Assembly: GCA_017983695.1 (NCBI GenBank)
Contig: JAGOAX010000009.1
Location: 124,001-188,000, forward strand
Direction of reading: 5' to 3'
DNA: 64,000 bases
Origin: Ferruginibacter sp.
Lineage (GTDB): Bacteria > Bacteroidota > Bacteroidia > Chitinophagales > Chitinophagaceae
The notes beneath the pieces are model-generated. The model was not told the DNA's origin, searched no databases, and worked only from the letters and a program-made list of their open reading frames with translations. Position numbers and translations under genes: made by a program. This document shows, piece after piece, positions 1 through 7,693 of this stretch (the first letter of the stretch is position 1; each line of letters opens with the position of its first letter).

Positions 1-1369
1 TTTCTTTTTGGCATCAATAATAATGTTCTCTTCATTATTTGTACAAACCGGCCCTGCAAGTGGTGGCTGGACGGTTTATCCGCCATTAAGTGCTTTAGGT
101 GACGCATCATCGGGCAGTAAAATAGGTATGGATCTTTGGTTGGTGAGTATGGCAATGTTTATTGTAAGTTCATTATTGGGTGGTCTTAATTATATCAGTA
201 CTATTTTAAACCTGCGTACAAAAGGTATGAGCATGACAAGGTTGCCATTGACTATATGGGCTTTGTTTTTTACCGCTGTATTAGGCGTATTAAGTTTCCC
301 GGTATTATTATCAGGTGCTATATTATTGTTGTTCGATAGAAATTTAGGTACCAGCTTCTTCTTAAGCGATATCGTTATTCAAGGTAAAATTTTACCTAAT
401 GAAGGTGGTAGTGCAATTTTATTCCAGCATTTATTCTGGTTCCTTGGCCACCCCGAAGTGTATATTATCTTATTACCTGCAATGGGTATGAGTTCGGAAA
501 TTATAAGTGTTAACAGCCGTAAACCAATCTTTGGTTATATGGCAATGGTAGGCTCATTATTTGCAATTGCAATCCTGGCCTTTTTGGTTTGGGCGCATCA
601 TATGTTTGTTACCGGCCTTAATCCATTCCTGGGTTCTGTGTTTGTATTACTTACTTTATTAATTGCAGTACCATCAGCTATTAAAGTATTTAACTGGTTA
701 ACTACTTTATGGAGAGGGAATATCCGCTTTACACCGGGCATGTTGTTTGCCATTGGTTTTGTAAGTTTATTTATCAGTGGAGGTTTAACAGGTATCTTTT
801 TAGGTAACTCTGCGTTAGATCTGCATTTACATGATACTTATTTTGTAATTGCCCACTTCCATATTGTAATGGGTGTGGCATCTTTCTTTGGCATGTTTGC
901 CGGAGTTTATCACTGGTTTCCAAAAATGTTTGGCCGTTATTTAAATAATACCATGGCATACATTCACTTTTGGGTAACTATTATTGGCGCTTATTTAATT
1001 TTCTGGCCAATGCACTACGAAGGTTTGGCCGGTATGCCACGCCGCTATTACGATTTTTCAAGTTGGGAATCATTTAAGCAATTTGGTGGGTTAAATGAGT
1101 TTATAAGTTTTGTAGCAGGTATTGTGTTTTTAGTACAGCTGTTATTTGTATTCAATTTCTTTTACAGTATGTTTAAAGGAAGAAAAGTTACAACAACAAA
1201 TCCATGGGGCTCAAATACATTGGAGTGGACAACACCAATTAATCCTGGTCATGGTAACTGGCCCGGCGAAATACCCGAAGTATATCGTGGCGCTTACGAT
1301 TATGCAAAAGACGGTAAAGAATTTATTCCACAGAATGTACCGGTTGGAGATGATGAAACACACCATTAA
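1..1369 (+). CDS. ctaD: Cytochrome c oxidase subunit I, 5'-truncated
   Basis: Catalytic subunit of an aa3-type heme-copper oxidase in the inner membrane, reducing O2 to water with electrons from cytochrome c. The reading frame is open at the left edge (codons from position 2), so the N-terminus and the first heme a histidine lie outside the window. Counting from position 2, HPEVY holds CuB ligand His150 and the Tyr154 cross-link residue. WAHHMF gives CuB ligands His199/200, and HFH gives heme ligands His285/287. These spacings (49, 50 and 135) equal those of the E. coli bo3 enzyme. The C-terminal NPWGSNTLEW segment is typical of the family. It heads an operon with ctaB and the other subunits. 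Identification is essentially certain. Confidence 0.97.
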   Translation, partial: FFLASIIMFSSLFVQTGPASGGWTVYPPLSALGDASSGSKIGMDLWLVSMAMFIVSSLLGGLNYISTILNLRTKGMSMTRLPLTIWALFFTAVLGVLSFPVLLSGAILLLFDRNLGTSFFLSDIVIQGKILPNEGGSAILFQHLFWFLGHPEVYIILLPAMGMSSEIISVNSRKPIFGYMAMVGSLFAIAILAFLVWAHHMFVTGLNPFLGSVFVLLTLLIAVPSAIKVFNWLTTLWRGNIRFTPGMLFAIGFVSLFISGGLTGIFLGNSALDLHLHDTYFVIAHFHIVMGVASFFGMFAGVYHWFPKMFGRYLNNTMAYIHFWVTIIGAYLIFWPMHYEGLAGMPRRYYDFSSWESFKQFGGLNEFISFVAGIVFLVQLLFVFNFFYSMFKGRKVTTTNPWGSNTLEWTTPINPGHGNWPGEIPEVYRGAYDYAKDGKEFIPQNVPVGDDETHH

Positions 1370-1402
1370 ACCTCAACTTCCCGAGGGGAAATAAAAGAGG
1401 TT
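1369..1402 (+). repeat. Nested hairpin just after ctaD
   Basis: AACCTC at 1369-1374 pairs with GAGGTT at 1397-1402, and TTCCC at 1378-1382 pairs with GGGAA at 1386-1390, forming a two-tier hairpin that begins in the ctaD stop codon. No T-run follows, so it is not a typical terminator. It could protect the ctaD 3' end or be a copy of a short GC-rich intergenic repeat. Confidence 0.5.
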
Positions 1403-1438
1403 GATGTTTAAGATTTTTGAAATATTAAATGAAGAGAA

Positions 1439-1462
1439 AGTAAATGTTTTAAAACATTTACT
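1439..1462. promoter_or_regulatory. Perfect 24-bp palindrome upstream of ctaB
   Basis: AGTAAATGTTTT is followed at once by its exact reverse complement, with no spacer, ending 11 bp before the ctaB ATG. It could be a dimeric regulator's operator or an RNA hairpin in the ctaD-ctaB intercistronic region. No family assignment is possible from the sequence alone. Confidence 0.55.
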
Positions 1463-1473
1463 GTTAAAATAAA

Positions 1474-2382
1474 ATGCCAGAAGACACCAGCATAAACAAA
1501 TCAACATCGTTTGGTTTGGCAAGTAAAGTGAAAGATTATTTTCAGCTGATCAAGTTCACTTTAAGTTTTATGGTGGTGTTCAGTACGGTGGTTAGCTTTT
1601 TAATAGGGTACAAGCCGGAGGTTTATACCAATAAGTTAATTTCAGTTCTTTTACTTTTTGTAGCAGGAATGTTGATCACAGGTTCGGCAAATGCGATTAA
1701 CCAGGTATTGGAAAAAAATTCCGATGCATTGATGAAACGCACTGCTAAAAGGCCGGTTGCAAGTGGCAGAATGAGTGAGAATGAAGCCATAGTATTTGCA
1801 GTAATTGCAGGTGCAATTGGAGTAGCAATGATGTGGATGTTCTTTAACTTTCAAAGCGCTATGGTGAGTTTGTTCAGCCTGTTTTTATATGGCTTTATTT
1901 ACACACCGCTTAAAAAAGTTAACTCCATTTCTGTATTGGTTGGTGCCATACCTGGTGCATTACCTTGCTTAATTGGATGGGTAGCCGCAACAGACGATTT
2001 TAGTATGGGTGGGTGGATCTTATTTGGCATCCAGTTTTTATGGCAGTTCCCCCATTTTTGGGCAATTGCATGGTTGGCACATAAAGATTATACCACTGCA
2101 GGGTTTAAACTGTTGCCGGCAGATAAAGGGCCTACAAGGTTTACAGCAGTGCAAAGTATTATTTACAGTGCCTTGATGGTGCCGGTGGGTTTTCTTCCAT
2201 ACTATAATGGTATGAGTGGCCTGGTGAGTATGTGGATTTTATTGGTGTGCAATCTTTGGATGGTATATGTAAGTGTGCTGTTGTTGATAAGGATGGATGC
2301 TACAAGTGCCAGAAGAGTGATGTTTAGTTCTTATTTTTATTTAATGATTGTGTTGTTGGCAATTTTTGCCAACAGGATTTAA
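1474..2382 (+). CDS. ctaB: Protoheme IX farnesyltransferase (heme O synthase)
   Basis: Integral membrane UbiA-family prenyltransferase that adds a farnesyl group to protoheme IX, giving heme O, the precursor of heme A for the neighbouring oxidase. At 302 aa it has normal family length. The first conserved cytoplasmic loop reads N76-x3-E80-x3-D84 followed by MKRT (87-90), the diphosphate/Mg-binding motif. The second has LWQFPHFWAIAW and HKDY, characteristic of CtaB/CyoE. About eight or nine hydrophobic segments are visible. It lies 104 bp after ctaD and 36 bp before a subunit III gene, so it is in the oxidase operon. The partner enzyme ctaA is near the far end of the window. Confidence 0.96.
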   Translation: MPEDTSINKSTSFGLASKVKDYFQLIKFTLSFMVVFSTVVSFLIGYKPEVYTNKLISVLLLFVAGMLITGSANAINQVLEKNSDALMKRTAKRPVASGRMSENEAIVFAVIAGAIGVAMMWMFFNFQSAMVSLFSLFLYGFIYTPLKKVNSISVLVGAIPGALPCLIGWVAATDDFSMGGWILFGIQFLWQFPHFWAIAWLAHKDYTTAGFKLLPADKGPTRFTAVQSIIYSALMVPVGFLPYYNGMSGLVSMWILLVCNLWMVYVSVLLLIRMDATSARRVMFSSYFYLMIVLLAIFANRI

Positions 2383-2396
2383 TAATAATAAAAAAA

Positions 2397-2418
2397 TCCC
2401 CTTTAGGGGTTCAGGGGT
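2397..2418. repeat. C4-TTTA-G4 hairpin repeat, copy 1
   Basis: CCCC TTTA GGGG followed by TTCAGGGG, directly abutting the ATG of the next gene. A second copy in the opposite orientation is at 46190-46210 (CCCCTGT then CCCCTAAAGGGG). It is probably a dispersed intergenic repeat. Here the hairpin would cover the ribosome-binding region of the downstream subunit III gene. Confidence 0.55.
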
Positions 2419-2985
2419 ATGAGTACAGTGGTAATGGAACAACGAAAAAAAATTCATCCGCATAAGTTTACTTTGTGGATTGGTATCGGCAGTATTTTGA
2501 TGATGTTTGCAGGGCTAACCAGTGCATACATTGTAAAACGCAACCAGGCAAACTGGATTACGTTTGAAATACCAATGTCGTTTTGGTACAGTACCGCAGT
2601 AATGGTGTTAAGTAGTATAACATTGTTTTTAGCGGGCCGCTCTTTTAAACAAAGAGAAATGGCAAAGCACCGCAGCCTGGTAGCGGCAACATTAATTTTA
2701 GGAGCTCTTTTTATATTATTGCAGGTAATTGGCTTTAAGCAATTATGGAGTATTGGAATAACATTACAAGCTAATGTTGCCTTTTCTTTTTTATACGCTA
2801 TAGTTGGATTACATGCATTACATGTTGTTGGAGGAATAATTGCTTTGTTGGTACTTTTTGTAAAAGCCTTTAATACAAGCAAACGTAATTATAGTACAGT
2901 GCCGGTAGAAGTTACAAGTACATACTGGCATTTTGTAGATATACTTTGGGTGTATCTTTTGTTTTTTTTAGTGATGATTAAATAA
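2419..2985 (+). CDS. Cytochrome c oxidase subunit III (short form)
   Basis: Heme-copper oxidase subunit III family, 188 aa, an integral membrane structural subunit that stabilises subunit I. About five hydrophobic helices are visible. The C-terminal signature YWHFVDILWVYLL is diagnostic of the family and recurs in the following gene. In Bacteroidota two subunit III genes in tandem, one short and one long, are usual in this operon, and this is the short one. The start lies immediately after a G-rich hairpin repeat that supplies the only purine-rich stretch near the ATG. Which paralogue is in the mature complex cannot be told. Confidence 0.92.
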   Translation: MSTVVMEQRKKIHPHKFTLWIGIGSILMMFAGLTSAYIVKRNQANWITFEIPMSFWYSTAVMVLSSITLFLAGRSFKQREMAKHRSLVAATLILGALFILLQVIGFKQLWSIGITLQANVAFSFLYAIVGLHALHVVGGIIALLVLFVKAFNTSKRNYSTVPVEVTSTYWHFVDILWVYLLFFLVMIK

Positions 2986-3061
2986 AGAATTGATATAACA
3001 GGAGACAGTTAAAACTTAATGTTTTTAAATTTAGTTTTTAATATTTAGAATTTAAACAGAT

Positions 3062-3946
3062 ATGTCAACAACAGCAGTAGCAACAAATACCAAATGGTGG
3101 AATGGCGGACGAAGCCCGTTTAATGCAAGCTATGGTAAAGTGATGATGTGGTATTTTTTAATGAGTGATGCATTTACTTTCGGCGCATTTTTGATCAGTT
3201 ACGGAACCATCCGGTTTAGTGTAAATGACTGGGCCGATCCCAACCATGTATTTAACTCATTTCCTCTTGCAGGGCATGCAAACCTGCCGTTGGCATTTGT
3301 AAGTTTAATGACGTTTATCCTCATCTTCAGTTCTGTTACAATGGTACTGGCAGTGCATGAAGGGCATAACATGAACAGAAAAGGTGTGGAGAAATATATG
3401 ATACTTACCATTATTGGTGGCGCAGCATTTTTGGGTTGCCAGGCATGGGAATGGACGCATTTATTAACCGGCGAACATATAGCTTTATTAAAAGACGGAA
3501 CACTTTCTGTATTGCCAACAACAGTAAAATCGAACCCGTGGGGTGCCGAAGTGCCGCATGAAGCAATTGCGGCAGCATTGCAAACCACACCACACGATCA
3601 GCTGGCAGCTATTGCATCAACATTGCATCATGGAGCAGAATCAGGCGTACATCATAATGTAGCCTCAATGACAAATGCAGAATTAATTAATACCATACAG
3701 GCAGCAAACATTGAAGTATCTCATGTAGGTAGGCCGGCATTTGGCAGTTACTTCTTTGGTATAACAGGTTTCCACGGTTTTCACGTGTTTAGTGGTGTTG
3801 TAATCAATGTGGTAATGTATGCTAAAACAAGGCTTGGGCATTTTGATCAGCGTGGCCATTACGAAATGATAGAGAAAGCGGGATTATACTGGCATTTTGT
3901 GGATCTGGTTTGGGTATTTGTATTCCTTTGCTTCTATCTTATGTAA
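3062..3946 (+). CDS. ctaE: Cytochrome c oxidase subunit III (long form)
   Basis: Second heme-copper oxidase subunit III, 294 aa. The N-terminal helices (GKVMMWYFLMSDAFTFGAFL) and the C-terminal LYWHFVDLVWVFVFLCFY are family signatures. Between roughly residues 150 and 225 there is a hydrophilic, His-rich insertion (HDQ, LHHGAE, VHHN) between membrane helices, so the protein is longer than a typical 200-260 aa subunit III. The insertion probably forms an extramembrane loop of unknown role. It is separated from the short paralogue by 76 AT-rich bases and followed after 42 bases by the subunit IV gene. Confidence 0.94.
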   Translation: MSTTAVATNTKWWNGGRSPFNASYGKVMMWYFLMSDAFTFGAFLISYGTIRFSVNDWADPNHVFNSFPLAGHANLPLAFVSLMTFILIFSSVTMVLAVHEGHNMNRKGVEKYMILTIIGGAAFLGCQAWEWTHLLTGEHIALLKDGTLSVLPTTVKSNPWGAEVPHEAIAAALQTTPHDQLAAIASTLHHGAESGVHHNVASMTNAELINTIQAANIEVSHVGRPAFGSYFFGITGFHGFHVFSGVVINVVMYAKTRLGHFDQRGHYEMIEKAGLYWHFVDLVWVFVFLCFYLM

Positions 3947-3988
3947 TAGCCGTCGTACTATTGTTATTTTTAAAAAATTATTAAAACT

Positions 3989-4426
3989 ATGTCAGAACAT
4001 ACCACATCACCGGAAATCACTTTTCACCCCGAACATTCTGGAGGAACAAAAAGAATATGGAGAACCTTTTGGTTGCTATCGGTTATTACAATAATTGAAC
4101 TGGCTATTGGATTGATCATTTATAATATGAATAAAGGAGGAAATCCTAATCCAACTTATGTATTAATGTTTAAAGGCATGGTATGTATTTTAACGCTTGC
4201 CAAAGCTTATTATATCGTTTCTATTTTTATGCATTTAGGCGATGAAATAAGAAACATGATTATGACCATTGTTGTGCCTTTATGTTTATTCATTTGGTTC
4301 ATCATTGCATTTTTGTGGGATGGTAACAGTTGGAAAAATTTAAGGAATACGGATGCCGGAAGTCGTAAAGCACCAACAGAACAGGTAGCAAAACCTGCAG
4401 CAATAGAAAAAGGAGCGAAGGATTAA
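3989..4426 (+). CDS. ctaF: Cytochrome c oxidase subunit IV family protein
   Basis: 145 aa membrane protein with three hydrophobic helices (about residues 25-47, 57-80 and 86-107), matching the prokaryotic cytochrome c oxidase subunit IV family, a small accessory subunit of caa3/aa3 oxidases. Family hallmarks seen are the N-terminal H/K-rich segment, KAYYIVSIFMHL in helix 2 and FLWDG after helix 3. It is the last structural oxidase gene here, and an intrinsic terminator follows at 4459-4491. The tail after residue 120 is Ala/Lys-rich and probably disordered. Confidence 0.9.
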   Translation: MSEHTTSPEITFHPEHSGGTKRIWRTFWLLSVITIIELAIGLIIYNMNKGGNPNPTYVLMFKGMVCILTLAKAYYIVSIFMHLGDEIRNMIMTIVVPLCLFIWFIIAFLWDGNSWKNLRNTDAGSRKAPTEQVAKPAAIEKGAKD

Positions 4427-4458
4427 TACAATAATTTTCAGGAAATAAAAATTATTCA

Positions 4459-4491
4459 AGAAGTCAGGTTTTTAGCCTGACTTCTTTTTTT
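4459..4491 (+). terminator. Intrinsic terminator of the cytochrome oxidase operon
   Basis: Stem AGAAGTCAGG (4459-4468) pairs perfectly with CCTGACTTCT (4476-4485) around a 7-nt loop, followed by an eight-base T tract. It separates ctaF from the SCO gene, which has its own -7 box. Confidence 0.85.
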
Positions 4492-4517
4492 ATATTAACA
4501 TTAGATGTTTAATGCTG

Positions 4518-4525
4518 TAAATTTG
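4518..4525 (+). promoter_or_regulatory. Promoter -7 box of the SCO gene
   Basis: TAAATTTG is an exact match to the Bacteroidota -7 consensus TAnnTTTG. Transcription would begin near 4532, about 20 nt before the ATG at 4552. It sits just downstream of the oxidase operon terminator, supporting a separate SCO transcript. No clear -33 TTTG is seen. Confidence 0.6.
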
Positions 4526-4551
4526 CATCCTATTTTAAATGCAACAGTGGA

Positions 4552-5331
4552 ATGAATAAAAAAGCGATACTTTCTTTAATGCTGGCAATACTAATGCCGC
4601 TGGCGGGATATTTTTTAGTTAAGCATTATAGTAAAGATGCGGTACACATGCCGGGAAAATATTTTATACCTGATAGTGTTGTTATAAGAGAAAGAAACGG
4701 AAAAAATGTTACAGATACCATCTGGCATAAAGTAAAAAACATCAGCTTTACCAACCAGTTAGGTAAAAAAGTCAGCCTTGATGATTTGCATGGAAAGATA
4801 ATAGTGCTTGATTTCTTTTTTACACGCTGTCCGTCAATTTGCCCGGGCCTTGCAAAAAGTATGAAACGCCTGCAGGATTCTTTTGTAAAAAATGACAGCA
4901 TTGTACAGTTTATTTCTATAAGCATTGATCCTGAACACGATTCGGTACCACAGTTACGAAAATTTGCAGACAGGTATAATATTAACCACGATACCTGGTG
5001 GGTGGTAACTGGTGATAAAAAAGAAATCTATGATTTTGCATTAAACGAAGTAAGGGCAAATATTGCCGATCCGGGAGTTGATACAGCATTCATTCACACA
5101 GAAAATTTCTTTTTATTAGACAGCAACAGAATTGTAAGAGGATTTTATAATGGTTTTGATACAACAGAACAGGCAAAATTGGTAAGAGACATTCCCCTGC
5201 TGATGCTGGAAAGAGATAAAACCTCACCATCTGTATTGCGTGACTTTATTCCCATATTACCCATAATATTTATTGCCATAGGAATTGTATTGGTGGTAAT
5301 ATTATTATTAAACAGAAATAAAAAAGATTAA
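4552..5331 (+). CDS. SCO1/SenC copper chaperone family protein
   Basis: Thioredoxin-fold, membrane-anchored copper chaperone that delivers copper to, or reduces, the CuA/CuB sites of cytochrome oxidase. At 259 aa it has an N-terminal membrane anchor (about 5-25) and, unusually, a second hydrophobic helix at the C-terminus (about 232-253). Copper ligands are visible: C93-PSI-C97 in the TRCPSICPG loop and a conserved histidine, H182, in FIHTENFF. It lies directly downstream of the oxidase genes and 9 bp before a DUF420 gene, a common Bacteroidota arrangement. The C-terminal helix suggests both termini are membrane-anchored. Confidence 0.93.
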   Translation: MNKKAILSLMLAILMPLAGYFLVKHYSKDAVHMPGKYFIPDSVVIRERNGKNVTDTIWHKVKNISFTNQLGKKVSLDDLHGKIIVLDFFFTRCPSICPGLAKSMKRLQDSFVKNDSIVQFISISIDPEHDSVPQLRKFADRYNINHDTWWVVTGDKKEIYDFALNEVRANIADPGVDTAFIHTENFFLLDSNRIVRGFYNGFDTTEQAKLVRDIPLLMLERDKTSPSVLRDFIPILPIIFIAIGIVLVVILLLNRNKKD

Positions 5332-5340
5332 AACCTTTAT

Positions 5341-5931
5341 ATGCTGCAACCTTCACTGCAAAAGAATGATAAAAAAGCAAAACTGTTAATTTACACCGTT
5401 TCAATTATTGTATTTGCTGCTGTTACAATACTAGGCAAATACAATCTTGCCGGAAAAGTTGAACTACCTTTTAACGAACATATTTTTGCAACTATAAATG
5501 CTGTAATCAATGCCGGTGTTGCTTTGTTATTGATTGCCGGATTATTAACTGTAAAAAATAAAAACTACCAGTTACATAAAAAAATTATGTTACTGGCAAT
5601 GGCATTATCTGTGCTGTTTTTATTGTCGTACATCTGCCATCATTTATTTGCCGGCGAAACTGCCTTTGGCGAAACAGATGGTATAAAAGGTTTTAGTGAT
5701 GCAGAACTAAACGCAGCAGGCAGTATGCGTACCTTGTATTTAATAATTTTAATTACACATATTCCGTTGGCGGGCTTGGTATTGCCTTTTATATTATTTG
5801 CTGCCTACCGGGCATTAATTGGCGAGTATGAAAAACATAAAAAACTGGTGAGATTTATCTGGCCATTATGGTTTTATGTTGCTGTAACGGGAGTTATTGT
5901 TTATTTAATGATCAGCCCTTATTATAAATAA
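5341..5931 (+). CDS. DUF420 membrane protein
   Basis: 196 aa polytopic membrane protein with five or six hydrophobic helices, matching the DUF420 family. Family members sit next to SCO and cytochrome oxidase genes in many Bacteroidota and Bacillota and are thought to help oxidase assembly; the mechanism is not established. Conserved polar features include the FNEHIFATINA and SYICHHLF segments, with histidines that could bind a metal or heme. It is co-oriented with SCO (9 bp) and with the next small membrane protein (8 bp), so likely one transcript. Confidence 0.85.
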   Translation: MLQPSLQKNDKKAKLLIYTVSIIVFAAVTILGKYNLAGKVELPFNEHIFATINAVINAGVALLLIAGLLTVKNKNYQLHKKIMLLAMALSVLFLLSYICHHLFAGETAFGETDGIKGFSDAELNAAGSMRTLYLIILITHIPLAGLVLPFILFAAYRALIGEYEKHKKLVRFIWPLWFYVAVTGVIVYLMISPYYK

Positions 5932-5939
5932 AACAACTT

Positions 5940-6407
5940 ATGAATTCCAGCAACGGGTTTAAAGCATTAAATATTCTGCATAAAACATTATTGGCGGGGC
6001 AAATTATTTTTACGGCTGTAGTTGTTGTAGCTGCATATAGCAAAATGCAATTACCGGTGGTGTCAGAAGAGATGGGCAGAATATTCCAGGTAATAGTACT
6101 GCTTTTGGCAGCAGGTGGCTTTTTTGCAGGTTCAGCTTTATTTAAAAAACAATTACTGAAAATAAGAGAAATGCAAACTGCAACTGTAAAAGAAAAGTTT
6201 GCAATTTACCGTTCGGCCTCCATACTGCAATGGGCATTACTTGAAGGGCCTTGCCTTTTCAGCATCATTTGTTTTTTTCTTACAGGCAATTATGCGTTTA
6301 TAGCTCTGGCAGCCGTTTTAATATTATTATTTACAATGCTTGGTCCTGTGAAACTGAAAATTGCTTTGCAATTAGGAATAAGTGAAGAAGAGGTGACAGA
6401 TTTATAA
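5940..6407 (+). CDS. Hypothetical four-helix membrane protein
   Basis: 155 aa with four predicted membrane helices (about 14-34, 49-68, 95-116 and 119-140). No family is recognised with certainty. It begins 8 bp after the DUF420 gene and is probably the last gene of the SCO transcript, so a role around oxidase biogenesis is possible by context only. The 3' end overlaps the end of the convergent minus-strand gene by 6 bp. Confidence 0.7.
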   Translation: MNSSNGFKALNILHKTLLAGQIIFTAVVVVAAYSKMQLPVVSEEMGRIFQVIVLLLAAGGFFAGSALFKKQLLKIREMQTATVKEKFAIYRSASILQWALLEGPCLFSIICFFLTGNYAFIALAAVLILLFTMLGPVKLKIALQLGISEEEVTDL

Positions 6408-7103
6408 AACAGGTTCTACAATAATACGGGAGGTACTCAGATAGCTGATTAATACCGAAAGTTTATCCCCGGCTTTTAGTGCAGGTTCAGCCGCAGGTCC
6501 GTTTTTATCTGCAGAAATTTTTGCCTGGATTTTATCGCCAATAATATTAAGATAAATGCCATGTGGAGTAACTCTGGCAACTTCCGCTTCTATTGGTGTT
6601 TTTGCTTTATTGTATTTTACTGCAGTATAAAATTCGGGAATATACTTGTTGTTGAATAATTTAGCACTTAGCTTTTCTTTTTTATCGAGATTTTCTAAAG
6701 AAAAAGTTACAGCTTCATTTAACTCCTGCTCAGTTGGTTTTATTTGCCAGGGCGAAAGTGGAAGAGGAAAAAAAAGATAACTATCAATTTCTTTTACAAA
6801 ATATTTGTCATCGGCGGTTTTTAAATAACCGATAAAACTGTTTTCGGTTTTGGCTTTATTTACAATAACATCTAAAGCTGTGTTGTAACGAAATACAATA
6901 TTGGAGGCTACCATTTTATCTCCACGTCCTGATAAGCCGGCAACAAAACTCACCACATCGCCAATTTGAAAAAAGTGCTTTTCTTTTGGATCAATATTTC
7001 CATTTATGGTTTTCTTTTTTGCGTTTGCTTCATATTCTATCATCACGTATTTTTTTTCGTGATTAACAAAAGAAATCTTTCCCTGTAAAATTGTATTGCT
7101 CAT
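6402..7103 (-). CDS. Unrecognised cytoplasmic protein, possibly OB-fold
   Basis: 233 aa, no signal peptide or membrane helix, Lys-rich. The N-terminal 75 residues (ILQGKISFVNHEKKYVMIEY, then FFQIGDVVSFVAG) resemble a cold-shock-like OB fold. The C-terminal 65 residues (VARVTPHGIYLNIIGDKIQAKI, then LKAGDKLSVLI) read like an S1-type OB domain. Nucleic-acid binding is therefore plausible but inferred only from pattern. It starts 1 bp after the alkyltransferase-like gene ends, as the last gene of the trmB group. No family name is assigned. Confidence 0.7.
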   Translation of the reverse strand: MSNTILQGKISFVNHEKKYVMIEYEANAKKKTINGNIDPKEKHFFQIGDVVSFVAGLSGRGDKMVASNIVFRYNTALDVIVNKAKTENSFIGYLKTADDKYFVKEIDSYLFFPLPLSPWQIKPTEQELNEAVTFSLENLDKKEKLSAKLFNNKYIPEFYTAVKYNKAKTPIEAEVARVTPHGIYLNIIGDKIQAKISADKNGPAAEPALKAGDKLSVLISYLSTSRIIVEPVL

Positions 7104-7104
7104 C

Positions 7105-7515
7105 TTATAAACTTAATTCAGTTATCGGATCCCAAAAACGTTTTTTAAAATCTATCACCGTATCATTTTTTATACCCACACCATCTTTTTTTAATAATTC
7201 TTCCATTAATGTAGGTGTGGCAAAATGATGCTTTCCCGTTAACATCCCGTTTCTGTTAACCACACGTTGTGCAGGTACTTTTGGCTTAGCAGTTCCGGCA
7301 GCATTCATTGCCCAGCCAACCATACGGGCCGAAAGTTTAGTGCCTAAATATGCTGCAACTGCACCGTAGGATGTCACTTTTCCTTTAGGTATCTGTCTTA
7401 CCACTTCATATACATCCTGAAAGAAGCTGTACTCTTTTACAACACTCCTGGGTTGTTCTTCTGCAGCCTTTTTTTTGATTTTTTTAACCGGAGATTTACT
7501 TGGTTTCTTTGCCAT
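7105..7515 (-). CDS. Alkyltransferase-like protein (MGMT family, no active-site Cys)
   Basis: 136 aa protein of the O6-alkylguanine-DNA alkyltransferase C-terminal domain family. It keeps the DNA-binding helix-turn-helix and arginine finger (IPKGKVTSYGAVAAYLG, SARMVGWAM). The usual P-C-H-R active site reads P-A-Q-R at residues 81-84, so the methyl-acceptor cysteine is missing. Such alkyltransferase-like proteins bind O6-alkylguanine lesions and hand them to nucleotide excision repair rather than repairing them directly. An N-terminal Lys/Pro-rich tail of about 25 residues may add non-specific DNA contacts. The start overlaps the end of the DUF5522 gene by 20 bp, implying translational coupling. 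Confidence 0.9.
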   Translation of the reverse strand: MAKKPSKSPVKKIKKKAAEEQPRSVVKEYSFFQDVYEVVRQIPKGKVTSYGAVAAYLGTKLSARMVGWAMNAAGTAKPKVPAQRVVNRNGMLTGKHHFATPTLMEELLKKDGVGIKNDTVIDFKKRFWDPITELSL

Positions 7516-7693
7516 CTGGCACTAAAGATAGTAATTCGCTGCGTTTTGTCTCCTCAACATTTTCATATGCATAAGGGCAGTGCCTGCAGCCGTTACCACA
7601 GCAAATGCCTTTTTGCAGATGGTATTTTGCTGTAAAAACAACAAAGCCCTGTTCATTAAAATAAAAATCTTCTCCTTCAACCAGGTTGTTCAT
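7496..7693 (-). CDS. DUF5522 small cysteine-rich protein
   Basis: 65 aa protein of the DUF5522 type: FYFNEQGFVVFTAKYHLQKG followed by CCGNGCRHCPYAY (residues 31-43) with four cysteines and a histidine, suggesting a metal or Fe-S site. Function is unknown. It overlaps trmB by 17 bp upstream and the alkyltransferase-like gene by 20 bp downstream, so it is clearly part of a compact operon. Overlapping frames and the conserved Cys block make it a real gene despite its size. Confidence 0.85.
   Translation of the reverse strand: MNNLVEGEDFYFNEQGFVVFTAKYHLQKGICCGNGCRHCPYAYENVEETKRSELLSLVPDGKETK

Noticed and set aside
3199..3588. 129-codon open frame antisense to subunit III
   Set aside because: Shadow frame of a well-supported gene.
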